Shown here one piece after another: positions 41,871 through 55,364 of a stretch of 64,000 nucleotides of DNA. The stretch's first letter is position 1. The number at the start of each line of letters is the position of its first letter. A model generated the notes under the pieces. It saw only the letters and a list, made by a program, of their open reading frames with translations. It was not told the origin of the DNA and searched no databases. The position numbers and the translations under genes were made by a program. Source of the stretch: Yarrowia lipolytica (taxonomy: Eukaryota > Ascomycota > Dipodascomycetes > Dipodascales); assembly GCF_001761485.1 (NCBI RefSeq), contig NC_090775.1, positions 1,054,001 to 1,118,000 on the forward strand. Direction: 5' to 3'.

Positions 41871-43271
41871 TTAAGACCGTCGTCGCTTGGCCCGCTCAGC
41901 TCGACTATTCGCTTGGGCATCCAGTATCGACTTGTCCTTTGCCTCCACCGCGTCCACCAGAGGTAGCAGGTCCTCCTCCACCTTGACCTTCTTACGTCGC
42001 TTTTTGGGCTTGGTCTGTGTCGTTTCTTCCGCCTCGGCCTCCTCTCCCTCTTCCTTTACCGTCCTGGTGAGCTCCTTTGGTTGCTCTTCTTCGTCGTCTG
42101 TCTTGATTCCATCAAACTTTACCCGCTTAGTGGTAGTCTTCTCTTTGGGAGGTCCATTATGTTGTAGTTCAGGACAGAAGGATGACGTCCGGCCTCCGAC
42201 AGTCACGTGATCCACCTCGTAGCCCTCCAGTGTGTAACTCTTTTTGTTCTTGTTCCGCTTGCCCCATCGGTTCAGCATAAGCCAGTTGAGCGGAAAGAGC
42301 AACGTGTTGCCCTCCACCTTGACGACAAACTGGCAAATGTGCACGAGCTGGGTGTATAGCTCGTCGATCTGCGACTCTAGCAGCAGATTGCACATGCGAG
42401 CGGGGTGCACGCGTGAGTGGTAGAGAATCTCGTCGGCCACCCAGTTTCCTACGCCCGAAAAAAGTGATTGGTCCAGAAGCACGGACTTGATGGGCGCCTT
42501 TTTCGCCTGGATTTTCGCCTTGAAAGCATCCAGATCCAGAGGTTTGAGCGCCGCCGGTGTGTGTTCGTCGTCTGGGCTCTTGCTGTAATCCGGACCCAGT
42601 TTCTTCATCGGATCCACCTTATAGATGTCGAGAGGTTCGGCGATCGTAAAGAGCTTGACCCTAGCTAGCCGTCTAGCGTCGTAGAACGCGAGTTTGGTAC
42701 CGTCCTCGAGCGTCAGATCCATCTTGACGAACCGCGGCGGCCACGTCTGCTGTTCGAGTTCCTCCTCCGCCAGCTCCTCCAGCATGGACACGTCTTCGGG
42801 AATGTCGCCCCCATTGGCAGCAATGATGGACTGACCGTTGGCGGCCTTTTCTTCGACGACTCCTCCATCTCCACGGATGCGGTCGAGCCGATCACGTGCC
42901 TTTTTGTCGCCACCGTTCTCCATCATGATGTAGTGCGTTCTGTGGCCCTTGACGGATATGTAGCCCGTCATGCCAAAGTGTAGCAATACGGCGTTATCGG
43001 CGTCTCCATCGAGCGTGAGCCACCAGTACTTACCGTGGCGCGACACGTTAGTGATGACGCGGCCCTGGAGGGCCTTCTGCAGCGCCTCGTGGCCGGTTTC
43101 ACTACCAAAGACGATCTTGTCGGGCTGGACATCCGCCTCGGCGACTTTTTTGCCGGTTGCAAATTTCGCAAACACCGACGCGGCGTGCGCCACCTGAGTT
43201 AGCATCGACCACTTTCAGAGCTGCGGTTGTGGGTGTCTGTCGCGGGTACTCACCTCTCCTAGTTCGGGCAT
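41871..43271 (-). CDS. Fpg/MutM-type DNA glycosylase (two exons)
   Basis: A 446-residue formamidopyrimidine-DNA glycosylase / AP lyase, a base-excision repair enzyme for oxidised purines. Exon 1 (43254-43271) encodes MPELGE. A 60-nt intron (43194-43253; GTGAGT, CTAACTCAG) follows, and exon 2 starts VAHAASVFAKF. The splice restores the catalytic N-terminal Pro after Met removal and the essential Glu. Also visible are HFGMTGYISVKG, KMDLTLEDGTKLAFYDARRLARV and the H2TH region (LLDQSLFSGVGNWVADEILYHSRVHP). The C-terminal finger is zincless (VGGRTSSFCPELQ), as in plant and fungal enzymes. A Lys/Glu-rich tail of about 100 residues follows, probably for DNA binding or nuclear import. Confidence 0.94.
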
Positions 43272-43715
43272 GTCAGTGAACGAGTGTGTGGTGAGAGTGT
43301 GTAGTAGACCACGCTGCGTTCTCACAGTAAGCTCTTCCAGGTTGCATGAAGGAGGGGCTGGGCACTGAGTGGTTTAGTGTCGCAGAGAGGGTGGGCGTGC
43401 GCAGTCACGTGACCGAGTACTTTCGGCTCTCGCTTTTTCATTTCCAGGTTCCAGCTGCCCGATTTCCAGCTCTGCGTCGTTTTTGTCGTTCCATGTTCCG
43501 GGTCGGGACTCACGCTGGCGCGCTCTATCAAACATTCTCACGTCAAGTCAACATGCACCACATTTTAAGCTCCGTTAACATTCACCATTAACATGCATAA
43601 TCTCAATACGTACATGTTGATGAAAGGGACGTTTTTATTATACAGATGATTTTCTGAACCGCACACAGCACAGCACAGCACGCAACACACACACACACAA
43701 AAACACATACACACA
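43272..43715. other. Divergent promoter, Fpg / Aim39-like
   Basis: A 444-bp spacer shared by two divergent genes. A CACGTG-type box lies near 43405. A CA-microsatellite leader (about 43665-43715) precedes the Aim39-like ATG. Confidence 0.6.
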
Positions 43716-44504
43716 ATGAAGCGGGCTTCGTTACGGCAATGGCGGGGTTTGCAGAGAAGCCTGACTCGCCGCCTGTCGTCACAGAACGTGGCTATCCAAT
43801 CGTTTTCGCGCCAGAAACATCCCGCCACCCTCCTGCTACAAACGGTGATGTGGGGAGGGCTGGCTCTGGGAACGTCAGCTGTGGCGTGGACCGTGTGGCA
43901 CGAAAAGTCGGAGGTGTTTGTGCCTCTTCACGTGGGCAAGTCGGTGCGCACGCCCAACGAAAAGCTCGACGGTATTGATCTGTCGCAGATCAAACATCGC
44001 ATTGTGGAGCGGGCTCTAGAGAAGCTCGCAGTGGAGCAGGAGGTTGGGCTGGCTATGGGTGTGCCTGTGCAGATGAAACATGTCATCAATATGGACTCTC
44101 GCATTGTCACCAATGGCCCGACTCTCAATGGCGTGTGCATCAGCAAGACCTTCCCATACGTGCATTGGGCGTGTCGAGGCATCAATCTGGACAAGCCCAA
44201 ACCGGACGTTATTTTCCAGGAGGAAACGGCCAAACCCAAGGAGGAAAAAGACGAGCCGCTGTTTCCAGAGCCTCCCAAACATCTGAGTGCCCAAATGGAG
44301 CTGGAAATCGAGGGTCCCAAGGTCGCCCACGCCACAATCACCTTCACGGCGCAGTACGATCTGCAGGAAGGGGACTACAAGGACCCGTTGATGACCCCCA
44401 CGTACTCGTCGTACCTGGCGGCCAAACCGTGTGTCTCATTGAGCAATGGAGTTTTACGGTACGAAGATCGTCACGGCCACGAGCAGATTTTAAGAGTGTG
44501 GTAA
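43716..44504 (+). CDS. Mitochondrial membrane protein, Aim39-like
   Basis: A 262-residue protein with a basic, acid-free N-terminus (MKRASLRQWRGLQRSLTRRL) typical of a mitochondrial presequence and one membrane helix (about 42-61, LLQTVMWGGLALGTSAVAWTVW). The segment just after the helix (FVPLHVGKSVRTPNEKLDGIDL..RALEKL..E..VGLAMGVPV) has the same order as in Saccharomyces Aim39 (FLPLFPSSKIRKL..VDV..LRVLEIL..GVPL). The rest is weakly similar, with a beta-rich C-terminus. Aim39 has no established function beyond a mitochondrial-inheritance phenotype. The start follows a long CA-rich leader. Confidence 0.6.
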   Translation: MKRASLRQWRGLQRSLTRRLSSQNVAIQSFSRQKHPATLLLQTVMWGGLALGTSAVAWTVWHEKSEVFVPLHVGKSVRTPNEKLDGIDLSQIKHRIVERALEKLAVEQEVGLAMGVPVQMKHVINMDSRIVTNGPTLNGVCISKTFPYVHWACRGINLDKPKPDVIFQEETAKPKEEKDEPLFPEPPKHLSAQMELEIEGPKVAHATITFTAQYDLQEGDYKDPLMTPTYSSYLAAKPCVSLSNGVLRYEDRHGHEQILRVW

Positions 44505-45199
44505 CAATCGACTAACCGCCTGCTGTACCGTACATACTTGTTCAAGAACCTGTACCAGGTATTAGGCACACTGGGCATCATCTCAACTTCACGATTCAGT
44601 CAGCTCATATGAAACTATTGAGTATGGGACCATCGCGACGCCTTCCGCGTATTCAACGATGATGAAAATGCTGTTACAGCATTCACCTGCCGTTGTAATG
44701 ATATCAAGTCACTAACATACAACGTCACCTTCCCCCCATCAACGCCACTCAAGACAAGGTTCGGGAGCTATGGTAGGCACTGAGTCTAGGGAAGACGGAA
44801 TCCGATAGTTGCAGATGAGGCAGATAGAGGGAAGGTGAAAGGGCAAAAATATGAAAAAAGCGCTGTGCCAAGATATAAATACAGACAATTAAGTATCTCA
44901 AGCAGCATATATCACATGTCCGTATCCTTGTACTGTCCATTATAACCGCCTCTCATATCTCGTGCTATGCTCATAGTCGTTCATCTCTCTCCGCATGACT
45001 GGAACCTAGATCAGGTTAAGATTGCAACCATCCACATAGCCAGAGCCGTGTGACAACATCGCCGTTTGTCTATATAACGCCCCTTATGGCACGTCGCCTT
45101 CTGCAAGTCACGGCCAATCTTTCGCTCGCTCTTCTGCCCCAAAGAGCACTACTCAAGTTCCCCCACGCGCACTTTCACACCTGCCCCACCACTCTCAAC
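44505..45199. other. Spacer upstream of PRD1
   Basis: About 700 bp with the PRD1 promoter. TATATAA lies at 45071-45077. The last 110 bp are open in frame with PRD1 and may encode a presequence if the upstream ATG is used (see PRD1). Confidence 0.6.
45071..45077 (+). promoter_or_regulatory. TATA box of PRD1
   Basis: TATATAA lies 9 bp before an in-frame ATG at 45086 and about 125 bp before the ATG at 45200. The distance favours the second ATG for the major transcript. Confidence 0.55.
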
Positions 45200-47233
45200 A
45201 TGGCTTCCACTCTGCCTCCTCCTCCGACCTGGAACTACACTCCTGATGAGGTGTCTTCTCTGACGCAGACTGCCATTGACAACATCAAGAAGCTGGATGA
45301 CCAGATTGCTGCCATTCCGATCGAGCAGGCCACCTGGGAAAACACCGTGGAGCCCATGATCGAGCAGGAAAACGAAGACAAGCTGTCGTCCAAATTCTAT
45401 CTGCTCAAGGAGACCTCGCCCAACAAGGAACTACGAGAAGCATGCAACGCTGCCGTCAAAGACGTCCAGAAGGCATCTATTGATTCCAGCATGCGACACG
45501 ACGTCTACCTGCGTGTCCAGCACGTGTTCAACAACCTGGAGAAGATCAAGAAGGAAAAGAAGCTGTCTCCCGAGCTGGTTCGATACCTGGAAAAGTCAGA
45601 GCAGGGCTACCGACGAAGCGGACTGGCTCTCGACGAGGCTACTCGAGACAAGGTGTCTGAGCTCAAGAAGCGAATGGCAGACCTCACCCTGGCATTCTCC
45701 AAGAACCTGGCTGACGACGAGGCCTTTATTCCCTTCACCGAGGAGGAGCTCGAGGGCGTGCCCAAGGAGGTGTACAGCGAGTTTGCCAAGACCGATGACG
45801 GTAAGTTCAAAATGTCTTTCAAGTACCCCGAGATGTTCCCTGTCTTGGAATACGCCAAGAGCCCTGCGGTCCGAAAGCAGGTGTTTGTGGAGAACGAGAA
45901 CCGGGCTGCTGATCTCAACACTCCCCTGATGGAGGAGACTATTGCTATTCGATCTCAGCTGGCAAAACTTCTGGGCTACAGACACCACTCTGACTTTGTT
46001 CTGGACATTCGAATGGCCAAGAAGTTTGAGACTGTGCGCGATTTCCTCGAGGACCTCAAGGTTAAGCTGCGAGTTCTCGGTGAGAAGGACTACAAGTCGC
46101 TGCTGGCTCTCAAGAAGCAGGAGTGCAAGGAGAATGACTGGGACTTTGACGGCAAGCTCCACATCTGGGACGTCAAGTACTACAACACTATGCAGATCAA
46201 GAACGACCTGCAGGTGGACCAACACAAGATCTCCCAGTACTTCCCTCTGAGCCGAATCTTGTCCCAGGCCATGGCCTTTTACGAGAATCTCTTTTCTCTG
46301 CGATTCGAGGAGGTTGCCAACGTCGAGGCCTGGCATGAGGACGTCAAGCTGTATCGAGTGTATAAGCGAGATGGCCCCTCTGAGCAGTTTGCCGGTTACA
46401 TTTACCTGGACCTGCACCCTAGACCCAACAAGTATGGCCACGCTGCCAACTTTGGGTTCTCTCCTGGCTACTACACTAAGGACGGTAAGCGAGTGCCTCC
46501 CTGCACTGCTCTGGTTTGCAACTTCACCAAGCCCACGGCCACTAAGCCTTCTCTGATGAAGCACAATGAGGTGACCACCTTTTTCCACGAGCTTGGTCAT
46601 GGAATTCACTCCATTGTTGCCGACACTCAGACCACTCGGTTCCACGGCACTGCGGTGGCTCGAGATTTTGTTGAGTGCCCCTCTCAGATTCTCGAGTTCT
46701 GGACCTGGGAGCCTGTGCAGATCAAGGAGATTTCCCAGCACTACGAGACCGGCGAGAAGCTGGACGACGCTCTGATCGACTCACTGATCCGATCCAAGCA
46801 TGTCAACGATGGTCTTTTCTATCTGCGACAGGTACATTTCGCCTCGTTTGATCTGGCTGTTCACTCTCGAACCGAAGAGTCTCCTGAGCTCGATCTGCAG
46901 AACCTGTGGAACGGAATGCGAGAGGAGATTTCCCTGGTTGGAGGCGACAACGAGAAGATGGCGGGATACGCCAAGTTTGCCCACATTATGGGCGGCTACG
47001 ACTCCGGCTACTACGGCTACCTGTGGTCCGAGGTGTTTGCTGCTGACATCTACTACACTCGGTTCAAGGCCGATCCCATGAACCCCAAGGCTGGTCTTGA
47101 GTACCGACAGAGCATTTTGGACCGAGGAGGATCTCGAGATGAGATGGAGGGTCTGCGAGAGGTTCTTGGCCGAGACCCCAACAACGATGCTTTCCTGCAG
47201 GAGCTGGGTGTCTCTGATCGTGCAAACCTGTAG
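45200..47233 (+). CDS. PRD1: Saccharolysin, M3 oligopeptidase Prd1
   Basis: A 677-residue zinc metallopeptidase of family M3 (thimet oligopeptidase). Yeast Prd1 degrades short peptides in the cytosol and mitochondrial intermembrane space. The zinc site HELGH has H463, E464 and H467, preceded by KHNEVTTFF. The family blocks AATRDKVSELKKRM, DLHPRPNKYGHAANFGFSPGY, FVECPSQILEFWTWEP and DSGYYGYLWSEVFAADIY are present. The frame is open upstream: an ATG at 45086 would add a 38-residue Arg/Leu/His-rich, acid-free leader resembling a presequence. Saccharomyces Prd1 has the same arrangement with an internal Met. I place the main start at 45200 because of the TATA distance and leader composition. Confidence 0.95.
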   Translation: MASTLPPPPTWNYTPDEVSSLTQTAIDNIKKLDDQIAAIPIEQATWENTVEPMIEQENEDKLSSKFYLLKETSPNKELREACNAAVKDVQKASIDSSMRHDVYLRVQHVFNNLEKIKKEKKLSPELVRYLEKSEQGYRRSGLALDEATRDKVSELKKRMADLTLAFSKNLADDEAFIPFTEEELEGVPKEVYSEFAKTDDGKFKMSFKYPEMFPVLEYAKSPAVRKQVFVENENRAADLNTPLMEETIAIRSQLAKLLGYRHHSDFVLDIRMAKKFETVRDFLEDLKVKLRVLGEKDYKSLLALKKQECKENDWDFDGKLHIWDVKYYNTMQIKNDLQVDQHKISQYFPLSRILSQAMAFYENLFSLRFEEVANVEAWHEDVKLYRVYKRDGPSEQFAGYIYLDLHPRPNKYGHAANFGFSPGYYTKDGKRVPPCTALVCNFTKPTATKPSLMKHNEVTTFFHELGHGIHSIVADTQTTRFHGTAVARDFVECPSQILEFWTWEPVQIKEISQHYETGEKLDDALIDSLIRSKHVNDGLFYLRQVHFASFDLAVHSRTEESPELDLQNLWNGMREEISLVGGDNEKMAGYAKFAHIMGGYDSGYYGYLWSEVFAADIYYTRFKADPMNPKAGLEYRQSILDRGGSRDEMEGLREVLGRDPNNDAFLQELGVSDRANL

Positions 47234-48118
47234 GGACATCGGAGGTTTAACCTCTAGCTACTAAATAATTATCATATTATCTCTATGATACATCGCGGGC
47301 TGGCCTGATACAGTAGTACTCTCTACTTGTATGGTACATACTGATACTGAACTTGTAGCTATAGTAGTCAGACACATGTCTCAAAGAAGGTTGCTGATAG
47401 GGGGGATAGAGTTGTGGCGGTGGCGAATCCGAGGTTCTCCGAACTAGCAGTGTTATCGTATGATATGGCTTTTGTATAGATTAGTTGAGAAGACGAGTCA
47501 GTTAATTACTGTGGGATTACGTTTTTCCATGCTCTATAAGAAGGGGTGGGTTGTGATAAATATAAAAATGGAGTCATTGACTGGAGTGGCAGGAGTGTAG
47601 GTATACATTGTTAGAGGTATTGTGGTTGAGATGTTTGAGACCGTTAAGCAGTATAAATGGAGGTAGGAATCATTGTGATCCAAAAAATCTAAAAACCCCA
47701 CCAACAGTATATATTTGAGTATATATATGAGTATATATCCTCTTTCATCATCATCTTATGAAACCGCGGTAGGTACAACCAGCCTATGCAGCAGACTGGT
47801 CATGTTTAACTCGCTTGTTTTGCTCCTCGAGATTAGGTTCTGACATTCTGTAGGAGAAGGTGACACACGACCTTGACTGTTGTAGAAAAGAGAATTCTGT
47901 TGTGTCGGAGACTCTCTCCTCAAGTACTCCAAAGCAATCCATAGCGAGAAAAGATCTTGTCGTATTCATCTCCATCGTACCCAATGTATGTAACAAGTTC
48001 AGGTCTCTACTTGTAGTTGTCTGGTTCATCCCACTCCACATGCATACTCATGCGTGTCTGCAAACTAACAGCCCATCCATCTCCAGAGGTGAACTTTTTG
48101 AGCTCAACCACATTTGCC
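47234..48118. other. Intergenic spacer
   Basis: About 880 bp, AT-rich, without a credible gene. A GAGTATATAT-type repeat occurs three times near 47711-47740. A CTAACAG at about 48066-48072 could be a 3' splice site of a leader intron, but no clear donor is seen. Confidence 0.5.
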
Positions 48119-49033
48119 ATGGCACGGACACATCTGCTCCGACTGGTGCGTTTTAGAGCGTTGCACAGCTCCGCCACGGTAGGTCAGGCCAACCGACGCC
48201 ACCTGGACCGCCTGGCCAACTTTGGAGCCACAGTCTCCAAGCTGGAGGAGCTGGTGCCATCTCTACTACAACACTCTCTGCCACACGAAATGCTGTCCAA
48301 TTCCGTGTGCCTCAAGTTCTACTTTGGCCAGTCGCGCGACATGAACTACTCGGACGAACACCAGCTCTTTGGCTACACAGAGGGCCAGGAGGGCGAGGAT
48401 TTCGTGCGGGAGGTGGGCAGGCGACAGCAGCGACACAAGGACGACACCGCCAACAACGACGCAAACAACGACAGCGGACCTCTGAGAATCAGCCTGCCAC
48501 ATGCCAGGGGAAAACCAGCCTATACCACGTGCTGGAAAGTGCTGCAATGGATCGCCACGTCGTATGTGAGAACCGATACCCAGATACAGATCACCAAGAT
48601 GACCCTTCATCCGCCCCAGAACGACGACTCGTCCTCCAACGGGCGAATAGTCATCAAATGGTGCACTGTAGATACCGATGCCGACCAGTGGGTAGGCGGA
48701 GGAGGAGGCTATGGAGCTGCATTTTATTGTTCCGAACTGGACCACCTTAAACCGGTGCCGGTTCATGTCAATAACAACAACAATAATGGACCAGAGAGTC
48801 ACACGGTGCACATGTCTCCTACCGAACCCACAAGCTATCCGATTTCATCGTACATTCCGCGAATTGGACTGTCGTTCGGCAAGCTGCTGGACTCTGGACC
48901 TTCAGAGCACATTTTGTCAGGCATCTTCATTTTCGACCTGACCGAGGACTGTGACCTCATTCAAACACACATTGTGGATAACGTGGAGGTCATTAGAGAG
49001 AAGGAAGCACGAGACGCTCTTAAGTTGGCTTGA
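48119..49033 (+). CDS. Uncharacterised mitochondrial protein
   Basis: A 304-residue protein beginning MARTHLLRLVRFRALHSSATV, a strong mitochondrial presequence with a likely processing site near residue 20. Downstream are a helical segment (LVPSLLQHSLPHEMLSNSVCLKF), a Gly/Asn/Asp-rich variable loop, a mixed alpha/beta region (TTCWKVLQWIATSYV..IQITKMTLHPP..RIVIKWCTVD) and an end reading SEHILSGIFIFDLTEDCDLIQTHIVDNVEVI. That ending recalls a conserved fungal family whose members close with a GLFVFELNE..H.IE.V pattern, possibly SnoaL/NTF2-like. I cannot name it. The frame is open to 48017, but the presequence sets the start. Confidence 0.7.
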   Translation: MARTHLLRLVRFRALHSSATVGQANRRHLDRLANFGATVSKLEELVPSLLQHSLPHEMLSNSVCLKFYFGQSRDMNYSDEHQLFGYTEGQEGEDFVREVGRRQQRHKDDTANNDANNDSGPLRISLPHARGKPAYTTCWKVLQWIATSYVRTDTQIQITKMTLHPPQNDDSSSNGRIVIKWCTVDTDADQWVGGGGGYGAAFYCSELDHLKPVPVHVNNNNNNGPESHTVHMSPTEPTSYPISSYIPRIGLSFGKLLDSGPSEHILSGIFIFDLTEDCDLIQTHIVDNVEVIREKEARDALKLA

Positions 49034-49271
49034 CGGGAATGATTCAGATCCTGGCCACTACAACCACTACTAACTGTAAATAGCTGTACATATTCATCAT
49101 TAGTATCCAAGAGGCTGTAGTTCTTGTACAGTAATTTATCCATAATAATCATATTCATACCCAGCCAGGCATTATTGCCTATGGCTGTCGGCTCATTTAT
49201 ATTCATAACCCTCGTTCTTTCAGGAACTAAATCTTGGGCTTAATTTCATCTGCATCTTGAACACCAGGTAG

Positions 49272-52853
<3,582 letters not shown>

Positions 52854-54017
52854 CTATTTGTCGACACTCCACTTTGTCTGAAACCGTCTCGTCAGATACG
52901 CCGCTGCCAGAGGAATGGCGATTCGAGACACTGTAGTGAGCGTCTCCTTGATGGGGATGTCGTCCAGGTTGAGCTTGGGGAATCCCTCAAAGCCCTTGTC
53001 AATCACCACCTCCGCGGGCTTGATGTTATCCAGAATACTGGCCTGGGGCTCATCTGTGTCCACCGTCACTCGCTGGACAGATCCAAGAAAGTCGGTGATC
53101 TTCACCTTGTCGAGATCCCGCTTGAACAGGTCGGTTCGGATTCCCGGCTCCGAATGGATCACCACAGGGTCGTACGACTCAAACAGAGCCTGTAGCGTCA
53201 CGTTGGACGTCTGGTCCATCTGTTCCAGGAACTCGAGGTTGTAGTATGTGAACCGGTCAATGACGGCGACTCCAACATCGACATCAGCGTGGTGCGAGTA
53301 CGACGACTCATCGTACTTGGACGATCCCACAGCCAGAATATTGGGGCTGTAGAACCGCGAGTACATGGTGTTCGCCTGGCAGGTGTCAATCATGAAAAAC
53401 AACTCATTGTATCTCTTCTTTTCCCACATTTGCGCAAACGCGTGGGCAATGTCGAATGCGCCGATCTCCTCGGCGTCCTGAAACTTGAGGAACTCGTTGC
53501 CACCGTGACCAGTCATATAGATGAACACATTGGAGTTTTCGTCTGTGAGCAGTCGCTTAGATCGGGGCACTCCCTCGTCCCATCGGTCGGTCAGCAGACG
53601 CAGAAAGTTCTCCACAGTCACCTCGTAGCCTCTGTAATCGACCTCGATCTGGTCTCCGTAGAGGTCGATCACTCGGTCCGCGTTGTTGTAGACGGTACCG
53701 GGGAAGGTGTTTCGCGGATTGCACGACACGTCATCCGACAACATGAGAATGATCTGCGAGTCCGGGATACCAAGTCGCTTGACGGTTCGGTACATGGACA
53801 GAACATTGGCCATGTGTCTGTAGTTGAACCAGAACCGTGACGTGGAAACTAGCACGGCCCAGTTGTTGGTATGAGAGCCCTCCTCAGTGGTCTGGTTAGC
53901 GAAGAACTGCTGGGCCTTCTCTGCGGCTTCATCGGCATCACCAGTGTGCACCTGCGCGGACACAAACGTGAACAGAGCCACAAACGTCGCCAGAAATAAC
54001 GACACTTGTATTCTCAT
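52854..54017 (-). CDS. GPI8: GPI-anchor transamidase catalytic subunit
   Basis: A 387-residue caspase-like cysteine protease of family C13 (legumain). In the ER lumen it cleaves the C-terminal signal of precursors and attaches the GPI anchor, within the complex of Gaa1, Gpi16, Gpi17 and Gab1. A signal peptide covers about residues 1-21. The catalytic dyad is visible: His171 (YMTGHGGNEF) and Cys213 (MIDTCQANTM). Other family blocks are NNWAVLVSTSRFWFNYRH, MLSDDVSCNPRN and VGSSKYDESSYSHH. A weak hydrophobic segment near the C-terminus (IAIPLAAAYL) may be the membrane anchor. The leader is a CA-dinucleotide tract. Confidence 0.97.
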   Translation of the reverse strand: MRIQVSLFLATFVALFTFVSAQVHTGDADEAAEKAQQFFANQTTEEGSHTNNWAVLVSTSRFWFNYRHMANVLSMYRTVKRLGIPDSQIILMLSDDVSCNPRNTFPGTVYNNADRVIDLYGDQIEVDYRGYEVTVENFLRLLTDRWDEGVPRSKRLLTDENSNVFIYMTGHGGNEFLKFQDAEEIGAFDIAHAFAQMWEKKRYNELFFMIDTCQANTMYSRFYSPNILAVGSSKYDESSYSHHADVDVGVAVIDRFTYYNLEFLEQMDQTSNVTLQALFESYDPVVIHSEPGIRTDLFKRDLDKVKITDFLGSVQRVTVDTDEPQASILDNIKPAEVVIDKGFEGFPKLNLDDIPIKETLTTVSRIAIPLAAAYLTRRFQTKWSVDK

Positions 54018-54779
54018 GGTGTTGTGTGTGTGTGTGTGTGTGTGAGTGAGAGTGAGTGTGCTGTTACGTGAGAGAGGGATGTCATGACATAGAGTTATGG
54101 TGGAGTATAGCGCAGTATGCGTGGTACATGCGTGTCTGAAGTGAGGGTGGTGGCGTCATAGGGGGGTCTAGGTGGCGGTTTCGGAGCTGATGAGAAGATG
54201 TTGTTTGGCTGTAGTATTATTAAGGGGGCTTCAAGGTGTGTGAAAAGTTTCTCTTGTTCCAACGGTCAAATCGAGCGTGACGAACAGTCTAGTTGTGGTA
54301 CCACCCCAGATGATATATAGTCAAGTATTAATGCAGTACATCCAGTGTTCTTAGTTACAATACTCTTACTTCATTCAAGTACGAGAACCTGTCTATACAT
54401 ATGAACTAAGATAACCACCGGTGTCAACGAACAATCATTGAGATTCTGTAGAACTTCGTAGAGCTGACAGAGCTAGTCGATGACTATGACTATGGTCGAG
54501 CGATATTAGCTTGTAACGAGTACACTCGTGTTAGCAACACATGGGTACAGTATATACTTGTAGTTTGCTATAGATGTAATCTACCAGGGAAACACTGCCC
54601 GCAATTAGTATGTACTGTAGCTACTTGTAGTATGGAAGGTCAGGCAAAAGCAAAATACAACTGTTTACTCATATCTACATATGTATATAATCCCAATCTT
54701 CATTCCTTCATCTACACATCCAACTCTACGACTCCTCTCCTCTCCATCTAATAATCTATCCATTACCCATATGTATGCA
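54018..54779. other. GPI8 promoter and LRP1 3' flank
   Basis: 762 bp without a gene. A GT microsatellite at 54024-54044 forms the CA-rich leader of GPI8 on the minus strand. GTAC words are frequent at 54520-54640. Confidence 0.6.
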
Positions 54780-55364
54780 TCAGTTCTTCTTGGCCTTCTT
54801 AGGCTTGACCACCTTTGCCTTATCCTTCTTGGCGCTCTTCTGTGTCTTCTCCTCCGTCTTATCCTTGGATCCGTTTTTATCCTTCTTGTCCTTCTTGTCC
54901 TTCTTGTCCTTTTTACTCGCCGACTTGGTCACGTCCTTGAGGAACGCCTCGGCCGCGTCACTGGTAGTCTCAGGCTCCTTGATGGAGTCCGCTGAAATGG
55001 CCCGCTCCGTCTGGGCAAAAATAATTCGTTTTGCTGCAGGAACGTCCACCTTTGTGTTTCTCTCGTCCTTTCGAGCTGGTCCAGGTTTGCCTTCAGCATG
55101 TGCAACCTTGCCCATGTATGTCTTGACCCTGTCCAGATCCTTCATGATAGGGTGGGTCTTGGGATCGCCTCCAGACGCCAGAATGAAGGCGAACATGGCC
55201 GAGTTGGTCACGTAGGCCAGCTTGGAATAAAACTGGGCCTGCTCCAGGGGTGGTAGCTGGGCCACCCCCTTGAAATCAATCATCTTGATCTGTTGAGACA
55301 GCTCCGACGTGACATCCTGGAGGTTGTGGGACAGCTCCAGCACATCTTCGATCTGGTCTGCCAT
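54780..55364 (-). CDS. LRP1: Exosome cofactor Lrp1/Rrp47 (C1D family)
   Basis: A 194-residue protein with an N-terminal Sas10/C1D domain (about 1-110) and a highly basic tail. Lrp1 (Rrp47) binds Rrp6 and assists the nuclear exosome in 3' processing of snoRNAs and 5.8S rRNA. Typical blocks are AQFYSKLAYVTNSAMFAFILASGGDPKTHPIMKDLDRVKTYM and the later PAAKRII. The tail carries four near-perfect KKDKKD-type repeats from about residue 150, as expected for the RNA-binding end. Length is close to yeast Lrp1 (184 aa). The ATG follows a CA-rich leader. Confidence 0.93.
   Translation of the reverse strand: MADQIEDVLELSHNLQDVTSELSQQIKMIDFKGVAQLPPLEQAQFYSKLAYVTNSAMFAFILASGGDPKTHPIMKDLDRVKTYMGKVAHAEGKPGPARKDERNTKVDVPAAKRIIFAQTERAISADSIKEPETTSDAAEAFLKDVTKSASKKDKKDKKDKKDKNGSKDKTEEKTQKSAKKDKAKVVKPKKAKKN

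Noticed and set aside
45596-46741. 381-codon open frame antisense to PRD1
   Set aside because: Leu/Val/Ser-rich mirror of biased codons; the sense strand is clearly an M3 peptidase.
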